Assembly (NCBI GenBank): GCA_036397095.1
Contig: DASWJQ010000132.1
Span: forward strand, 1-27,954
DNA length: 27,954 nt
From: DASWJQ01 sp036397095
GTDB taxonomy: Bacteria > Chloroflexota > Anaerolineae > Anaerolineales > E44-bin32
Reading direction: 5' to 3'
A model generated the notes under the pieces. The model did not search any database and was not told the origin of the DNA. It saw nothing but the letters and a program-made list of their open reading frames with translations. The position numbers and the translations under genes were made by a program. How positions within the stretch are numbered: position 1 is the stretch's first letter; every line of letters starts with the position of its first letter. Shown piece after piece: positions 1 through 6,135 of the stretch.

Positions 1-142
1 GGAGATGGTGATGCCGGGGGACAGCGTGAACCTGATGGTGGAGCTGATCATCCCGGTGGCGCTGGAGAAGGGCTCGAAGTTCGCCATTCGCGAAGGCGGC
101 CTGACCGTCGGCGCCGGTGTGATCACCGAAATCCTGGAGTAA
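1..142 (+). CDS. tuf: Elongation factor Tu, C-terminal fragment
   Basis: The window opens inside this gene. The 46 codons from base 2 to the TAA at 140-142 read as the end of EF-Tu domain 3: a MVMPGD stretch, then VNLMVELIIPVALEKG, FAIREGG and a terminal GVITEIL. EF-Tu is the GTPase that delivers aminoacyl-tRNA to the ribosome; domain 3 contacts the tRNA acceptor/T arm. The GTPase domain lies outside the window. rpmG follows after 45 bases, the usual arrangement in many bacteria where tuf leads into rpmG-secE-nusG. Confidence 0.95.
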   Translation, partial: EMVMPGDSVNLMVELIIPVALEKGSKFAIREGGLTVGAGVITEILE

Positions 143-187
143 TGATTGCGTGGCCGTCGTGCGACAGCCACAGCCTAAGGTGACGGT

Positions 188-352
188 ATGGCCAAGAAGG
201 ACGTTCGACCAGTGACGACCCTCGCTTGTAGTGAGTGCGAGGAGCGGAACTACACAACGGAAAAGAACCGGCGCAACGATCCAGGCCGGTTGGAACTGAA
301 CAAGTATTGTCCTCGCTGCGGCAAGCACACGCTGCACCGAGAGACCAAATAG
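188..352 (+). CDS. rpmG: Ribosomal protein bL33
   Basis: A 54-residue protein starting MAKKDVRPVTTLACSEC and ending HTLHRETK. It is a component of the large subunit near the E site. Two CxxC pairs (C14/C17 and the C-P-R-C near residue 41) form the zinc ribbon of the Zn-binding (C+) form of bL33, so this is not the cysteine-free paralogue made under zinc starvation. An AAGGTGA ribosome binding site lies 5 bases before the ATG. It sits between tuf and tRNA-Trp/secE, its standard place. Confidence 0.95.
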   Translation: MAKKDVRPVTTLACSECEERNYTTEKNRRNDPGRLELNKYCPRCGKHTLHRETK

Positions 353-379
353 TCGATTCGGGCGAAAGCGCGCCCATAC

Positions 380-456
<77 letters not shown>

Positions 457-513
457 AAGGACAGCAGCGACGCCGTAGGTTAACGGCGTCGTTTCAATCC
501 CAAGGAGTGGTTG

Positions 514-732
514 ATGGCCAAGACCCAGGCCAGTTCAAGAAGGTCAAATCCGGTCTCCCGCACAATCCGAGAGACTGTGGGCGAGCTGCGTAAGGTTAGC
601 TGGCCGACGCGCGACGAGGCGACCCGGCTGACGGTCATGGTCTTGGGTGTTTTGTTGGCGACCAGTCTGTTGATGGGCTTTCTAGACTACCTGTTTGGAC
701 GGATGTTCGCGTACATCATCACATTGGGCTAG
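514..732 (+). CDS. secE: Preprotein translocase subunit SecE
   Basis: A 72-residue protein with a cytoplasmic basic N-terminus, the conserved amphipathic helix motif ETVGELRKVSWPTRDEATRLT (about residues 20-40) and one membrane-spanning helix (about 41-62). SecE clamps the two halves of SecY in the protein-conducting channel. The ATG at 514 is chosen because AGGAG (503-507) is 6 bases away; a TTG one codon earlier would leave only 3. nusG follows 15 bases after the stop, so the two are almost certainly cotranscribed, as in most bacteria. Single-helix SecE is the common non-proteobacterial form. Confidence 0.95.
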   Translation: MAKTQASSRRSNPVSRTIRETVGELRKVSWPTRDEATRLTVMVLGVLLATSLLMGFLDYLFGRMFAYIITLG

Positions 733-747
733 TAGTGGGATCAAAGC

Positions 748-1926
748 ATGGCTGACGAGCAGGAACGCCAGGATGAGGGCATCGAAGCCGAAGCGGCGCA
801 TACGCCGCCGGTGAGTGGTGCACCCGACGAGAACCCCGAGGAACTCGAAGAGCACCTCGAACAATCGTGGGAACGTCCTGCCGACGAAGACAAGAGCCCG
901 ACAGAAACCGCCGAAGCCCTCGAGGCCGAGAGCGAAGCTTACGGTCCGCCCGAAGAGGACCCGGAGACCGAGCGGGAAGCGGTCGAAGAGGCCCTGGAGG
1001 AGCGTGGGGTGGCGATGGTAGACGAGGAAGAGTCGTCGGCGGTCGCTGAGATGCCGGACGAAGTAGCCGAAGTCGAAGCCGAGCTGCCCGACGAGCTCGA
1101 ACAGGTCGCCGACGAGGAGGCCGAAGTCCCAGCCGATGTTGACGACCATCAGGATGCTGGCGAGGCGGAAATGGCCAGTCAGGCCGGCGCCGATCCGGTG
1201 TCCCAGGCGGCAGCCGCCTTGGCTGAGCAAGCCGAGCCGGTTGACGAGGCCTTGGCTGAGGTCGAACTGGCGGACGAGGCTGAGGTGGAGGTGGAGGCGG
1301 AAGCTGCCGCCGGGGTCGAAGACGCGGTTGAAGCCGAAGTCGACGAAGACGAAGTGGAGGAAGAAGAAGACGAGCCTGCCGTCCAGGCCGAAGAGGTTGA
1401 TGATGGCCGGCATTGGTACGTCATCCACTGCTATTCGGGCCAGGAGAACAAGGTCCGCCACAACCTCGAACAGCGCATTGACACAATGGGCATGAAGGAC
1501 CGGATATTCGATGTCGTTGTGCCGACGGAAGAAGAGATCGAGGTCAAAGACGGCAAGCGGCGGACGGTCGAGCGGCGCGTTTTCCCCGGCTACATCTTGG
1601 TTCAGATGATCCTGAGCGAGGAGTCCTGGTATGTGGTGCGCAACACGCCAGGCGTGACCGGTTTCGTCGGCATGGGCAACGATCCGACCCCGCTCCGGCC
1701 GGAAGAGGTCTCCCAGATCATCAAGCGAATGGAGGCTGAGGCCCCCCGCATCAAGGTAACGTACAAGATCGGTCAGAAGGTGCGCATTATCGACGGGCCA
1801 TTCAACGACTTCATCGGCACGGTCGACGATATCGACATGGAACGGGCGAAGGTGCGCGTCATGGTTTCCTTCTTCGGCCGGGAAACGCCGGTCGAGTTGG
1901 ATTTTCTACAGGTCGAACGAGCCTAG
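748..1926 (+). CDS. nusG: Transcription factor NusG with long acidic N-terminal extension
   Basis: A 392-residue protein in two parts. Residues 1 to about 219 are low-complexity and strongly acidic (Glu, Asp, Ala, Val and Pro dominate), with no recognisable fold. From about residue 220 (GRHWYVIHCYSGQENKV) the standard NusG starts: the NGN domain to about 325, including RRVFPGYILVQM and RNTPGVTGFVG, then the KOW domain (KIGQKVRIIDGPFNDFIGTV) and the C-terminal VELDFLQVE. NusG binds RNA polymerase across the cleft and links it to Rho or ribosomal S10. There is no in-frame Met just before the NGN domain, so the extension is not a misplaced start. Acidic extensions are known in actinobacterial NusG, but this one is longer than the core itself. 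No strong Shine-Dalgarno sequence precedes the ATG. Confidence 0.93.
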   Translation: MADEQERQDEGIEAEAAHTPPVSGAPDENPEELEEHLEQSWERPADEDKSPTETAEALEAESEAYGPPEEDPETEREAVEEALEERGVAMVDEEESSAVAEMPDEVAEVEAELPDELEQVADEEAEVPADVDDHQDAGEAEMASQAGADPVSQAAAALAEQAEPVDEALAEVELADEAEVEVEAEAAAGVEDAVEAEVDEDEVEEEEDEPAVQAEEVDDGRHWYVIHCYSGQENKVRHNLEQRIDTMGMKDRIFDVVVPTEEEIEVKDGKRRTVERRVFPGYILVQMILSEESWYVVRNTPGVTGFVGMGNDPTPLRPEEVSQIIKRMEAEAPRIKVTYKIGQKVRIIDGPFNDFIGTVDDIDMERAKVRVMVSFFGRETPVELDFLQVERA

Positions 1927-1931
1927 CACGC

Positions 1932-1967
1932 GGGTGGGAGGGCGGTCATCCGCCCGTTGGCACCACC
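1932..1967 (+). promoter_or_regulatory. L1-binding mRNA operator, copy 1 (before rplK)
   Basis: The nusG-rplK gap folds as a two-stem hairpin. The outer stem GGTGG (1933-1937) pairs with CCACC (1963-1967). A GA bulge lies on the 5' side and GTTGGCA on the 3' side. The inner stem GGGCGG (1940-1945) pairs with CCGCCC (1950-1955), with loop TCAT. The 5' strand GGTGGGAGG matches the L1 site of 23S rRNA (helices 76/77), the known target mimicked by L11-operon mRNA for feedback by L1. It ends one base before the GAGGAG ribosome binding site of rplK. The assignment to L1 is inferred from this mimicry. Confidence 0.7.
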
Positions 1968-1979
1968 GAGGAGTGAACA

Positions 1980-2405
1980 GTGGCAAAGAAAGTCAAGGCA
2001 ATCGTCAAGCTGCAAATCCAGGCCGGCAAGGCCAACCCGGCGCCACCCATTGGTCCGGCCCTGGCCCCGCACGGTCTCAACTTGATGCAGTTCTGCAAGG
2101 AGTACAACGCCCGGACCTCCAGCAAGGCGGGCCAGATTATCCCGGCCGAGGTCACGATCTATCAGGACGGCAGTTTCGAGTTCGTACTGAAGACGCCGCC
2201 GACGGCGGTCCTGCTGCGCCAGGCGGCCGGCGTCGACAAAGGATCGGCCGAGCCCAATCGGGAAAAGGTCGGTTCGGTGACGCGGGCCCAGGTGCGCGAA
2301 ATCGCCGAGACCAAGATGAAGGACCTGAACGCCATCGACCTGGAGGGCGCCATGCGCCAGATCGAAGGCACGGCCCGCAACATGGGGATCACGGTCAAAG
2401 ACTAG
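1980..2405 (+). CDS. rplK: Ribosomal protein uL11
   Basis: A 141-residue protein (AKKVKAIVKLQIQAGKANPAPPIGPALAPHGLNLMQFCKEYN...), full length for the family. The N-terminal domain (to about 70) carries the PPIGPALG-type proline-rich motif that binds thiostrepton-class antibiotics and contacts L10/L12 and elongation factors. The C-terminal domain binds 23S rRNA helices 43/44. The start is GTG at 1980, with GAGGAG (1968-1973) 6 bases before it. It is the first gene of the L11-L1 pair and is preceded by an L1-type operator hairpin, so it is probably repressed translationally when free L1 accumulates. Confidence 0.96.
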   Translation: MAKKVKAIVKLQIQAGKANPAPPIGPALAPHGLNLMQFCKEYNARTSSKAGQIIPAEVTIYQDGSFEFVLKTPPTAVLLRQAAGVDKGSAEPNREKVGSVTRAQVREIAETKMKDLNAIDLEGAMRQIEGTARNMGITVKD

Positions 2406-2415
2406 TCCGCCAATA

Positions 2416-2450
2416 GGTGGGAGGGCTGCCCATCAGCCCGTTTGGACCAC
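2416..2450 (+). promoter_or_regulatory. L1-binding mRNA operator, copy 2 (before rplA)
   Basis: This is the same fold as the element before rplK. The outer stem GTGG (2417-2420) pairs with CCAC (2447-2450), with a 5' GA bulge and a 7-base 3' strand GTTTGGA. The inner stem GGGCTG (2423-2428) pairs with CAGCCC (2434-2439), with loop CCCAT. Relative to copy 1, the inner stem has a G-C to T-A swap that keeps pairing. It ends directly at the GAGGAG ribosome binding site (2451-2456) of rplA, so L1 binding would block initiation of L1 itself. Confidence 0.7.
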
Positions 2451-2461
2451 GAGGAGCATCC

Positions 2462-3169
2462 ATGGCAAGACACGGAAAGAAATACCGCGAAGCATTCGAC
2501 AAGATCGACCGCGACCAGGCTTATGATCCGGGCGAGGCATTGCGCCTGGTCAAGGAATCGGCGTTTGCCAAGTTCGATGAAACCGTCGAAGTGCACATTC
2601 GATTGGGTGTGGATCCAAGGCACGCCGAGCAGCAGGTCCGCGAGACGGTAATGATGCCCCACGGCCTGGGCAAATCGGTTGTGGTGGTGGTCTTCGCGGA
2701 AGGCGATGCCGCCCGAGCAGCCAAGGAGGCCGGCGCCGACTACGTCGCCGATGCCGATTTGATCAAGCAGATCGAAGGCGGTTGGACCGGTTTTGATGCC
2801 ACCGTGGCAACGCCGCAAATGATGGGCACGGTCGGCAAGTTGGGGCGGGTGCTCGGCCCGCGCGGCTTGATGCCCAACCCCAAGGCCGGAACCGTAGTGC
2901 CCGAGGATGACCTGGGCCGCGTTATCGATGAACTCAAATCGGGACGGGTCGAGTTCCGGGTGGACCGGACGGCCAACCTGCACGTTCCGATTGGCAAGGT
3001 CTCGTTTGAGCTAGACCAGCTCAGCGGCAACTTTGCGGCTTTGATGGAGGCGGTCAAGCACGCCCGGCCGGCCTCGGCCAAGGGAACCTACGTCCGCTCG
3101 GTCACCATCAGCAGCACGATGGGCCCGGGAGTCAAGGTCGATCCGTTGGCCGCTCAGGCGCTGGGCTAA
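2462..3169 (+). CDS. rplA: Ribosomal protein uL1
   Basis: A 235-residue protein, the normal length, starting MARHGKKYREAFDKIDRDQAYDPGEALRLVKE. It has the two-domain L1 layout, including the domain II nucleotide-binding-like region (VVVVFAEGDAARAAKEAGADYV) and the signature MGTVGKLGRVLGPRGLMPNPKAGTV near residues 120-145. It forms the mobile L1 stalk that moves deacylated tRNA through the E site, and it is the autogenous repressor of this operon in well-studied bacteria. The ATG at 2462 follows GAGGAG by 5 bases; an upstream in-frame GTG lies inside the operator hairpin and is not the start. Confidence 0.96.
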   Translation: MARHGKKYREAFDKIDRDQAYDPGEALRLVKESAFAKFDETVEVHIRLGVDPRHAEQQVRETVMMPHGLGKSVVVVVFAEGDAARAAKEAGADYVADADLIKQIEGGWTGFDATVATPQMMGTVGKLGRVLGPRGLMPNPKAGTVVPEDDLGRVIDELKSGRVEFRVDRTANLHVPIGKVSFELDQLSGNFAALMEAVKHARPASAKGTYVRSVTISSTMGPGVKVDPLAAQALG

Positions 3170-3177
3170 CCCGACCC

Positions 3178-3206
3178 TTTCCCGGGGGGCGCCCGACAGG
3201 TATACT
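3178..3206 (+). promoter_or_regulatory. Possible promoter for rplJL leader
   Basis: TATACT at 3201-3206 is a good -10 hexamer just upstream of the L10 leader. I see no convincing -35 at 17 bases, so this is tentative. Transcription from here would give the leader at 3207-3364 its own start, apart from read-through from rplA. Confidence 0.3.
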
Positions 3207-3212
3207 GGGGCC

Positions 3213-3364
3213 GACGACAACGGATACAAGCTCCGCCAGAGACAGCAGGCGCCGAAGGGCTTAATCTCCTGCCGAGGCGAGACGCAACGGCCTTCGTGGT
3301 TGCATGTGTCTTTGCTTTTGCCTGGTGGGCGGAGCAAAGACACTTTTATTTGGAAAGGAGGTAG
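3213..3364 (+). promoter_or_regulatory. L10 leader RNA
   Basis: The rplA-rplJ gap carries the conserved blocks of the bacterial L10 leader: GCCAGAGACAGCAGG (about 3235-3249) and a downstream CCTGCCGAGG (about 3269-3278) that can pair with the CAGCAGG part. L10 complexed with L7/L12 binds such leaders to repress rplJL. The leader ends in an intrinsic-terminator hairpin, which suggests control by premature termination as well as at initiation. Confidence 0.8.
3306..3351 (+). terminator. Attenuator hairpin in the rplJ leader
   Basis: Perfect 11-base arms GTGTCTTTGCT (3306-3316) and AGCAAAGACAC (3333-3343) enclose a 16-base loop and are followed by TTTTATTT. It has the form of a Rho-independent terminator and sits only about 20 bases upstream of rplJ, so it must be conditional. 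Leader folding around the CAGCAGG/CCTGCCG pairing is the probable switch. Confidence 0.8.
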
Positions 3365-3370
3365 ATGCAG

Positions 3371-3907
3371 GTGGCGATTTCTCGCAAGAGGAAGGAAGAG
3401 CTGGTCGCCGAATATAGGCAGCTGGTCGAGGCCAGCCGGGGATTGATCTTTTCCGGCTACGGCGGGCTGACGGTGAACGCGGCGCAGGAACTGCGCGCAA
3501 AGGTCCGCGAACTTGGCGGCGAGTTCCACGTGGTCAAGAACTCATTGATCAAGCTGGCGCTGGAAGAGGCCGGGGTGCCTGTGCCGGAAGGCAGTCTGGA
3601 GGGTACGACGGCGATCGGCTTTGCCCAGGACGATATTCCGGCGGTGGCCAAGGCGTTGGTCGACCTGGCCAAAGATAGCCAGATGCTGAGTATCAAGGCC
3701 GGCATTGTCGAGGGCAAGGTCTATGGTGCCCTGGAGATTGGCCGGCTGGCAGACTTGCCGCCGCTGCCGATCGTGCAAGCCCAATTGCTAGGCTTACTGC
3801 AGACACCGGGTGGCCGGGTGGTCAATGCACTGGCTGGCTCATTGCGCCAGGTGGTGCAAGTGATAAAGGCCTACTCGGAATCAGAGGCGGCTGGCGCGCC
3901 AGCCTAA
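3371..3907 (+). CDS. rplJ: Ribosomal protein uL10
   Basis: A 178-residue protein reading AISRKRKEELVAEYRQLVEASRGLIFSGYGGLTVNAAQELRAKVRELGGEFHVVKNSLIKLAL, a typical L10 N-terminal rRNA-binding domain. The C-terminal helix (from about 135, with LAGSLRQVVQVIKAYSESEAAG) docks L7/L12 dimers. I prefer GTG at 3371 over ATG at 3365, because AGGAGG (3356-3361) is 9 bases from the GTG but 3 from the ATG, and the resulting M-AISRKRKEEL matches the family start. L10 is the base of the stalk that recruits translational GTPases, and the probable repressor acting on its own leader. Confidence 0.94.
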   Translation: MAISRKRKEELVAEYRQLVEASRGLIFSGYGGLTVNAAQELRAKVRELGGEFHVVKNSLIKLALEEAGVPVPEGSLEGTTAIGFAQDDIPAVAKALVDLAKDSQMLSIKAGIVEGKVYGALEIGRLADLPPLPIVQAQLLGLLQTPGGRVVNALAGSLRQVVQVIKAYSESEAAGAPA

Positions 3908-3974
3908 CGAGCGAATGACCGGGCTCAGTGCCGGCCGGCGGTGAGGCCGAACCAAACATAGGAGATTGGGAATC

Positions 3975-4355
3975 ATGGCAGACCTGGAAAAGTTGGTTGA
4001 CGAATTGAGCAAGCTGACCGTACTCGAGGCGGCCGAGCTGACCGAGATGCTCGAAGAGAAGTGGGGCGTTTCGGCAGCTGCCCCGGTGGCAATGGCCGCC
4101 ATGCCCGCCGCCGGCGGCGCCGGAGGCGAGGCTGCCGATGAGAAGAGTGAGTACGACGTCATCATCAAGGACGTTGGCCCCAAGAAGATCGACGTAATCA
4201 AGGCGATCCGGCAGATCACGAGCCTGGGTCTGAAGGATGCCAAGGACCTGGCCGAAACGGCGGAGGCCAAGGTGTTGGAGGCCGTCAACAAGGAAGCGGC
4301 CGAGGATGCCAAGAAGAAACTGGAAGAGGCCGGCGCCAGCGTGGCAATGGCCTAA
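3975..4355 (+). CDS. rplL: Ribosomal protein bL12 (L7/L12)
   Basis: A 126-residue protein starting MADLEKLVDELSKLTVLEAAELTEMLEEKWGVSAAAP. The N-terminal dimerisation domain (about 1-35) is followed by an Ala/Gly/Pro-rich hinge (AAPVAMAAMPAAGGAGGEAA) and the C-terminal domain (EKSEYDVIIKDVGPKKIDVIKAIRQITSLGLKDAKDLAETA...). It is present in several copies on the stalk and stimulates EF-Tu and EF-G. The ATG at 3975 gives the standard start; GGAG (3961-3964) lies 10 bases before it. It is the last gene of the island and is followed by a strong terminator. Confidence 0.96.
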   Translation: MADLEKLVDELSKLTVLEAAELTEMLEEKWGVSAAAPVAMAAMPAAGGAGGEAADEKSEYDVIIKDVGPKKIDVIKAIRQITSLGLKDAKDLAETAEAKVLEAVNKEAAEDAKKKLEEAGASVAMA

Positions 4356-4381
4356 CGCGAGCCGGCTTGCTGTGTTGGCCA

Positions 4382-4412
4382 AGAGAGCCGCCCATGGGCG
4401 GCTCTCTTTTTT
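4382..4412 (+). terminator. Rho-independent terminator after rplL
   Basis: AGAGAGCCGCCC (4382-4393) and GGGCGGCTCTCT (4396-4407) form a near-perfect hairpin followed by an uninterrupted run of T to 4412. It ends the ribosomal protein operon, and it also separates rplL from the convergent minus-strand transglycosylase gene that stops at 4433. Confidence 0.93.
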
Positions 4413-4432
4413 GTTGCCGGGGCGGTAGGGAA

Positions 4433-5149
4433 TCAGGGCGTGAAGAGGGCCAGGCCGCTGTTGACGGCCGCTTGTTGGCACAACCATTCGCCGCCGGCTG
4501 CCAACCAGGCGATAAGACCCGGACTGGGCAAGCGGTCGCTGGCGGCATCGTCTAACAGGCCTGCCCCCCAACGGACATAGCGTTGGGTTTCGGCTGGCCA
4601 TTCGGCAGGTGGGCGAGCGATCTGGCTGTGGCCGCCGTTGTAGCCGGCAAGCGCCAGCACGCGGTTCCCCTGGGCCAGGTGCAAAGCGCCGGCCAAGTAG
4701 TCAAGGCCGCGACGGGCGTTGGTTTCGGGGTCGAGCGGCTCCTCGCCTGGTGCGAAATGGTAGGGCATGACCTGGAACAGGCCGGCCGCCCCGGCCGGGG
4801 AACCGGCCAGCGGATCGCCACACGATTCGATTTGCATGACGGTGGCCACCAGGACCGGCGGTAGGCCGGCTCTATCCGACCAGGCCTGGATGTGGCCTGA
4901 CCAGCGTAGGACTTGCGGGTGGAACACCGCCAGGGAAGGCGGAGCAGGGACGGCGGCGGCACGCGTTGCCGGCTGCTGTTCGAGCTGGGCCAGCAGTGGC
5001 AGGGCGAGCGACCGCCAAACTTGCAGAAGGGCGGTCAACAGCATCAGGCCAAGCAGCAATGGCACCAGGAGGAGGATGAGGGAGCCCCTCGCCGACCTGG
5101 AGGTTGCGTTTGAGGTCGGTCGGCGAGGGGCGGTGGTTGTCAGCGCCAT
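4433..5149 (-). CDS. Membrane-anchored lytic transglycosylase
   Basis: A 238-residue protein. A cytoplasmic Arg/Ser/Thr-rich tail (1-23) and one membrane helix (about 24-45) place the rest outside the membrane. The SLT fold starts near residue 92. QIESCGDP contains the expected catalytic Glu (E108), and it is followed by GAAGLFQVMPYHF (about 119-132) and ALAGYNGG (about 166-173), the three conserved SLT blocks. It should cleave the MurNAc-GlcNAc bond of peptidoglycan with formation of anhydro-MurNAc. It lies 27 bases after the membrane-protein gene, so both are probably read from the SOS-box promoter near 5935. There is no clear Shine-Dalgarno sequence, and a long inverted repeat covers its first codons. 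Confidence 0.85.
   Translation of the reverse strand: MALTTTAPRRPTSNATSRSARGSLILLLVPLLLGLMLLTALLQVWRSLALPLLAQLEQQPATRAAAVPAPPSLAVFHPQVLRWSGHIQAWSDRAGLPPVLVATVMQIESCGDPLAGSPAGAAGLFQVMPYHFAPGEEPLDPETNARRGLDYLAGALHLAQGNRVLALAGYNGGHSQIARPPAEWPAETQRYVRWGAGLLDDAASDRLPSPGLIAWLAAGGEWLCQQAAVNSGLALFTP
5085..5130. repeat. 13-bp inverted repeat in the start of the transglycosylase gene
   Basis: CCCCTCGCCGACC (5085-5097) and GGTCGGCGAGGGG (5118-5130) are perfect inverted arms around a 20-base loop, within codons about 7-22 of the minus-strand gene. In the mRNA this would be a very stable hairpin just after the start codon. No T run follows, so it is not an ordinary terminator. Confidence 0.7.
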
Positions 5150-5176
5150 CGTGCTGAGGCCCGACGTGCGCTGCGG

Positions 5177-5884
5177 CTAGCGGCGGGAACTGGCCCGGGC
5201 CATCTGCCGAGGGGCAGGGCGCGGTTCCTGGCGCGAGAGGGGTCGCCCATTGGCGGACGACCGAGCAGCCGCTGCCGGGGCCGGTGCGCCGGCGGGCCGG
5301 TGGGCCTGCCTCGCCTGGCTGCCGCTGCGGACAACCTGGCGTTGGCCCAGAGAGAACAAACGGCCACCGGCCAGGGTTAGTGTGCCAATGAGCAGGACGC
5401 GGATCAGCCAAACCAGGGCGGCGATGAACAGTGGGACGGAGCCGAGCAAGGCATCCCGCCCAAGCACTTCGTTGCCCAAACCGGCGTGCCCTACCAGTGC
5501 CAGCGACACCGACCACCAGGTCAGCATGGCGTTCATCGTAGCGCCCAGGAACCAGGCACCCAGCAGGTACCAGATTTCGGCCGGCTGTTGATCGCTGCTT
5601 TCGGGCGTCATCAGGCGGGCGATGCCGGCGAAGTCGATGCTGCAAAAGGCCAACGCCAGAATGGTCGCCCACGAGACGCCGGCGAACGACAGATTGCCGA
5701 GCAGATCGGCCAGGGCAAATTCGGTCGTGCTGAAGTTGAAGGTCTCGAAGGCGATCAGGCCGACAAGAATGATCAGACCGAAGAGGATGCCACGGTGGGC
5801 TGGAATACGGCTACGCAAGCCATGCAGGGCCTGCGCCAGCCGGGTAGCCAGGTCGACGGATTGTTGACGACTGTATGCGGTCAT
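5177..5884 (-). CDS. Four-helix membrane protein of unknown function, probable SOS gene
   Basis: A 235-residue protein. A cytoplasmic N-terminus (MTAYSRQQSVDLATRL...) is followed by about four hydrophobic helices (near 34-50, 58-85, 105-130 and 150-175) and a basic Arg/Ala/Pro-rich tail of about 50 residues. Between helices two and three is SIDFAGIARLMTPESSDQQPAEIWYLLGAW. I recognise no named family and assign no function. The start at 5884 is supported by AGGAGG five bases upstream; an upstream extension would run through the promoter. A consensus promoter with a GAAC-N4-GTTC box directly precedes it. With the downstream lytic transglycosylase it forms a small envelope-directed operon. Confidence 0.8.
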   Translation of the reverse strand: MTAYSRQQSVDLATRLAQALHGLRSRIPAHRGILFGLIILVGLIAFETFNFSTTEFALADLLGNLSFAGVSWATILALAFCSIDFAGIARLMTPESSDQQPAEIWYLLGAWFLGATMNAMLTWWSVSLALVGHAGLGNEVLGRDALLGSVPLFIAALVWLIRVLLIGTLTLAGGRLFSLGQRQVVRSGSQARQAHRPAGAPAPAAAARSSANGRPLSRQEPRPAPRQMARASSRR

Positions 5885-5921
5885 TACGGCCTCCTGTAGA
5901 ACATATGTGCGACTGGAAATC

Positions 5922-5950
5922 AGTCTAGAACAGGTGTTCGAGCATGTCAA
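5922..5950 (-). promoter_or_regulatory. Sigma-70-type promoter for the 5884 operon
   Basis: On the minus strand, TTGACA (5945-5950) and TAGACT (5922-5927) are separated by exactly 17 bases. Transcription would start near 5915, giving a 5' leader of about 30 bases with an AGGAGG site. This is the best promoter match in the window. Confidence 0.8.
5928..5939. promoter_or_regulatory. LexA-type SOS box
   Basis: GAACAGGTGTTC is a perfect GAAC-N4-GTTC dyad, the LexA operator of Gram-positive and related bacteria. On the minus strand it reads TCGAACACCTGTTCTA, extending the match. It lies in the spacer abutting the -10 box, where bound LexA would exclude RNA polymerase. A second, imperfect copy GAACATATGTGC (5899-5910, one mismatch) lies just downstream of the predicted start. 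Assignment to LexA is by motif only. Confidence 0.65.
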
Positions 5951-6135
5951 GCGCCAGATGTGCGGGGCGAGGCCTGGTACAACCACATGGATATGGGTCC
6001 CCCAGCCGGGGGATGGCAAATTCGCACGTCGGGGGATGGTCCGGGGCTAACGAGGGCAGGACTTACCCGGGATGCGGCGTCCAAGTCGCTGGCGGCCTGG
6101 GCCGGGCGGGCATATGCGCCGCGGAAGTCGGCCGG

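Noticed and set aside
682..1461. A 259-codon open frame antisense to nusG
   Set aside because: It mirrors the low-complexity acidic extension of nusG; the frame is open because of biased codon use, and the product resembles no protein family.
5999..6012. CCCCC-AGCC-GGGGG hairpin downstream of the aconitase gene
   Set aside because: Short stem, no T run on either strand, and 120 bases from the stop codon; too weak to call a terminator.
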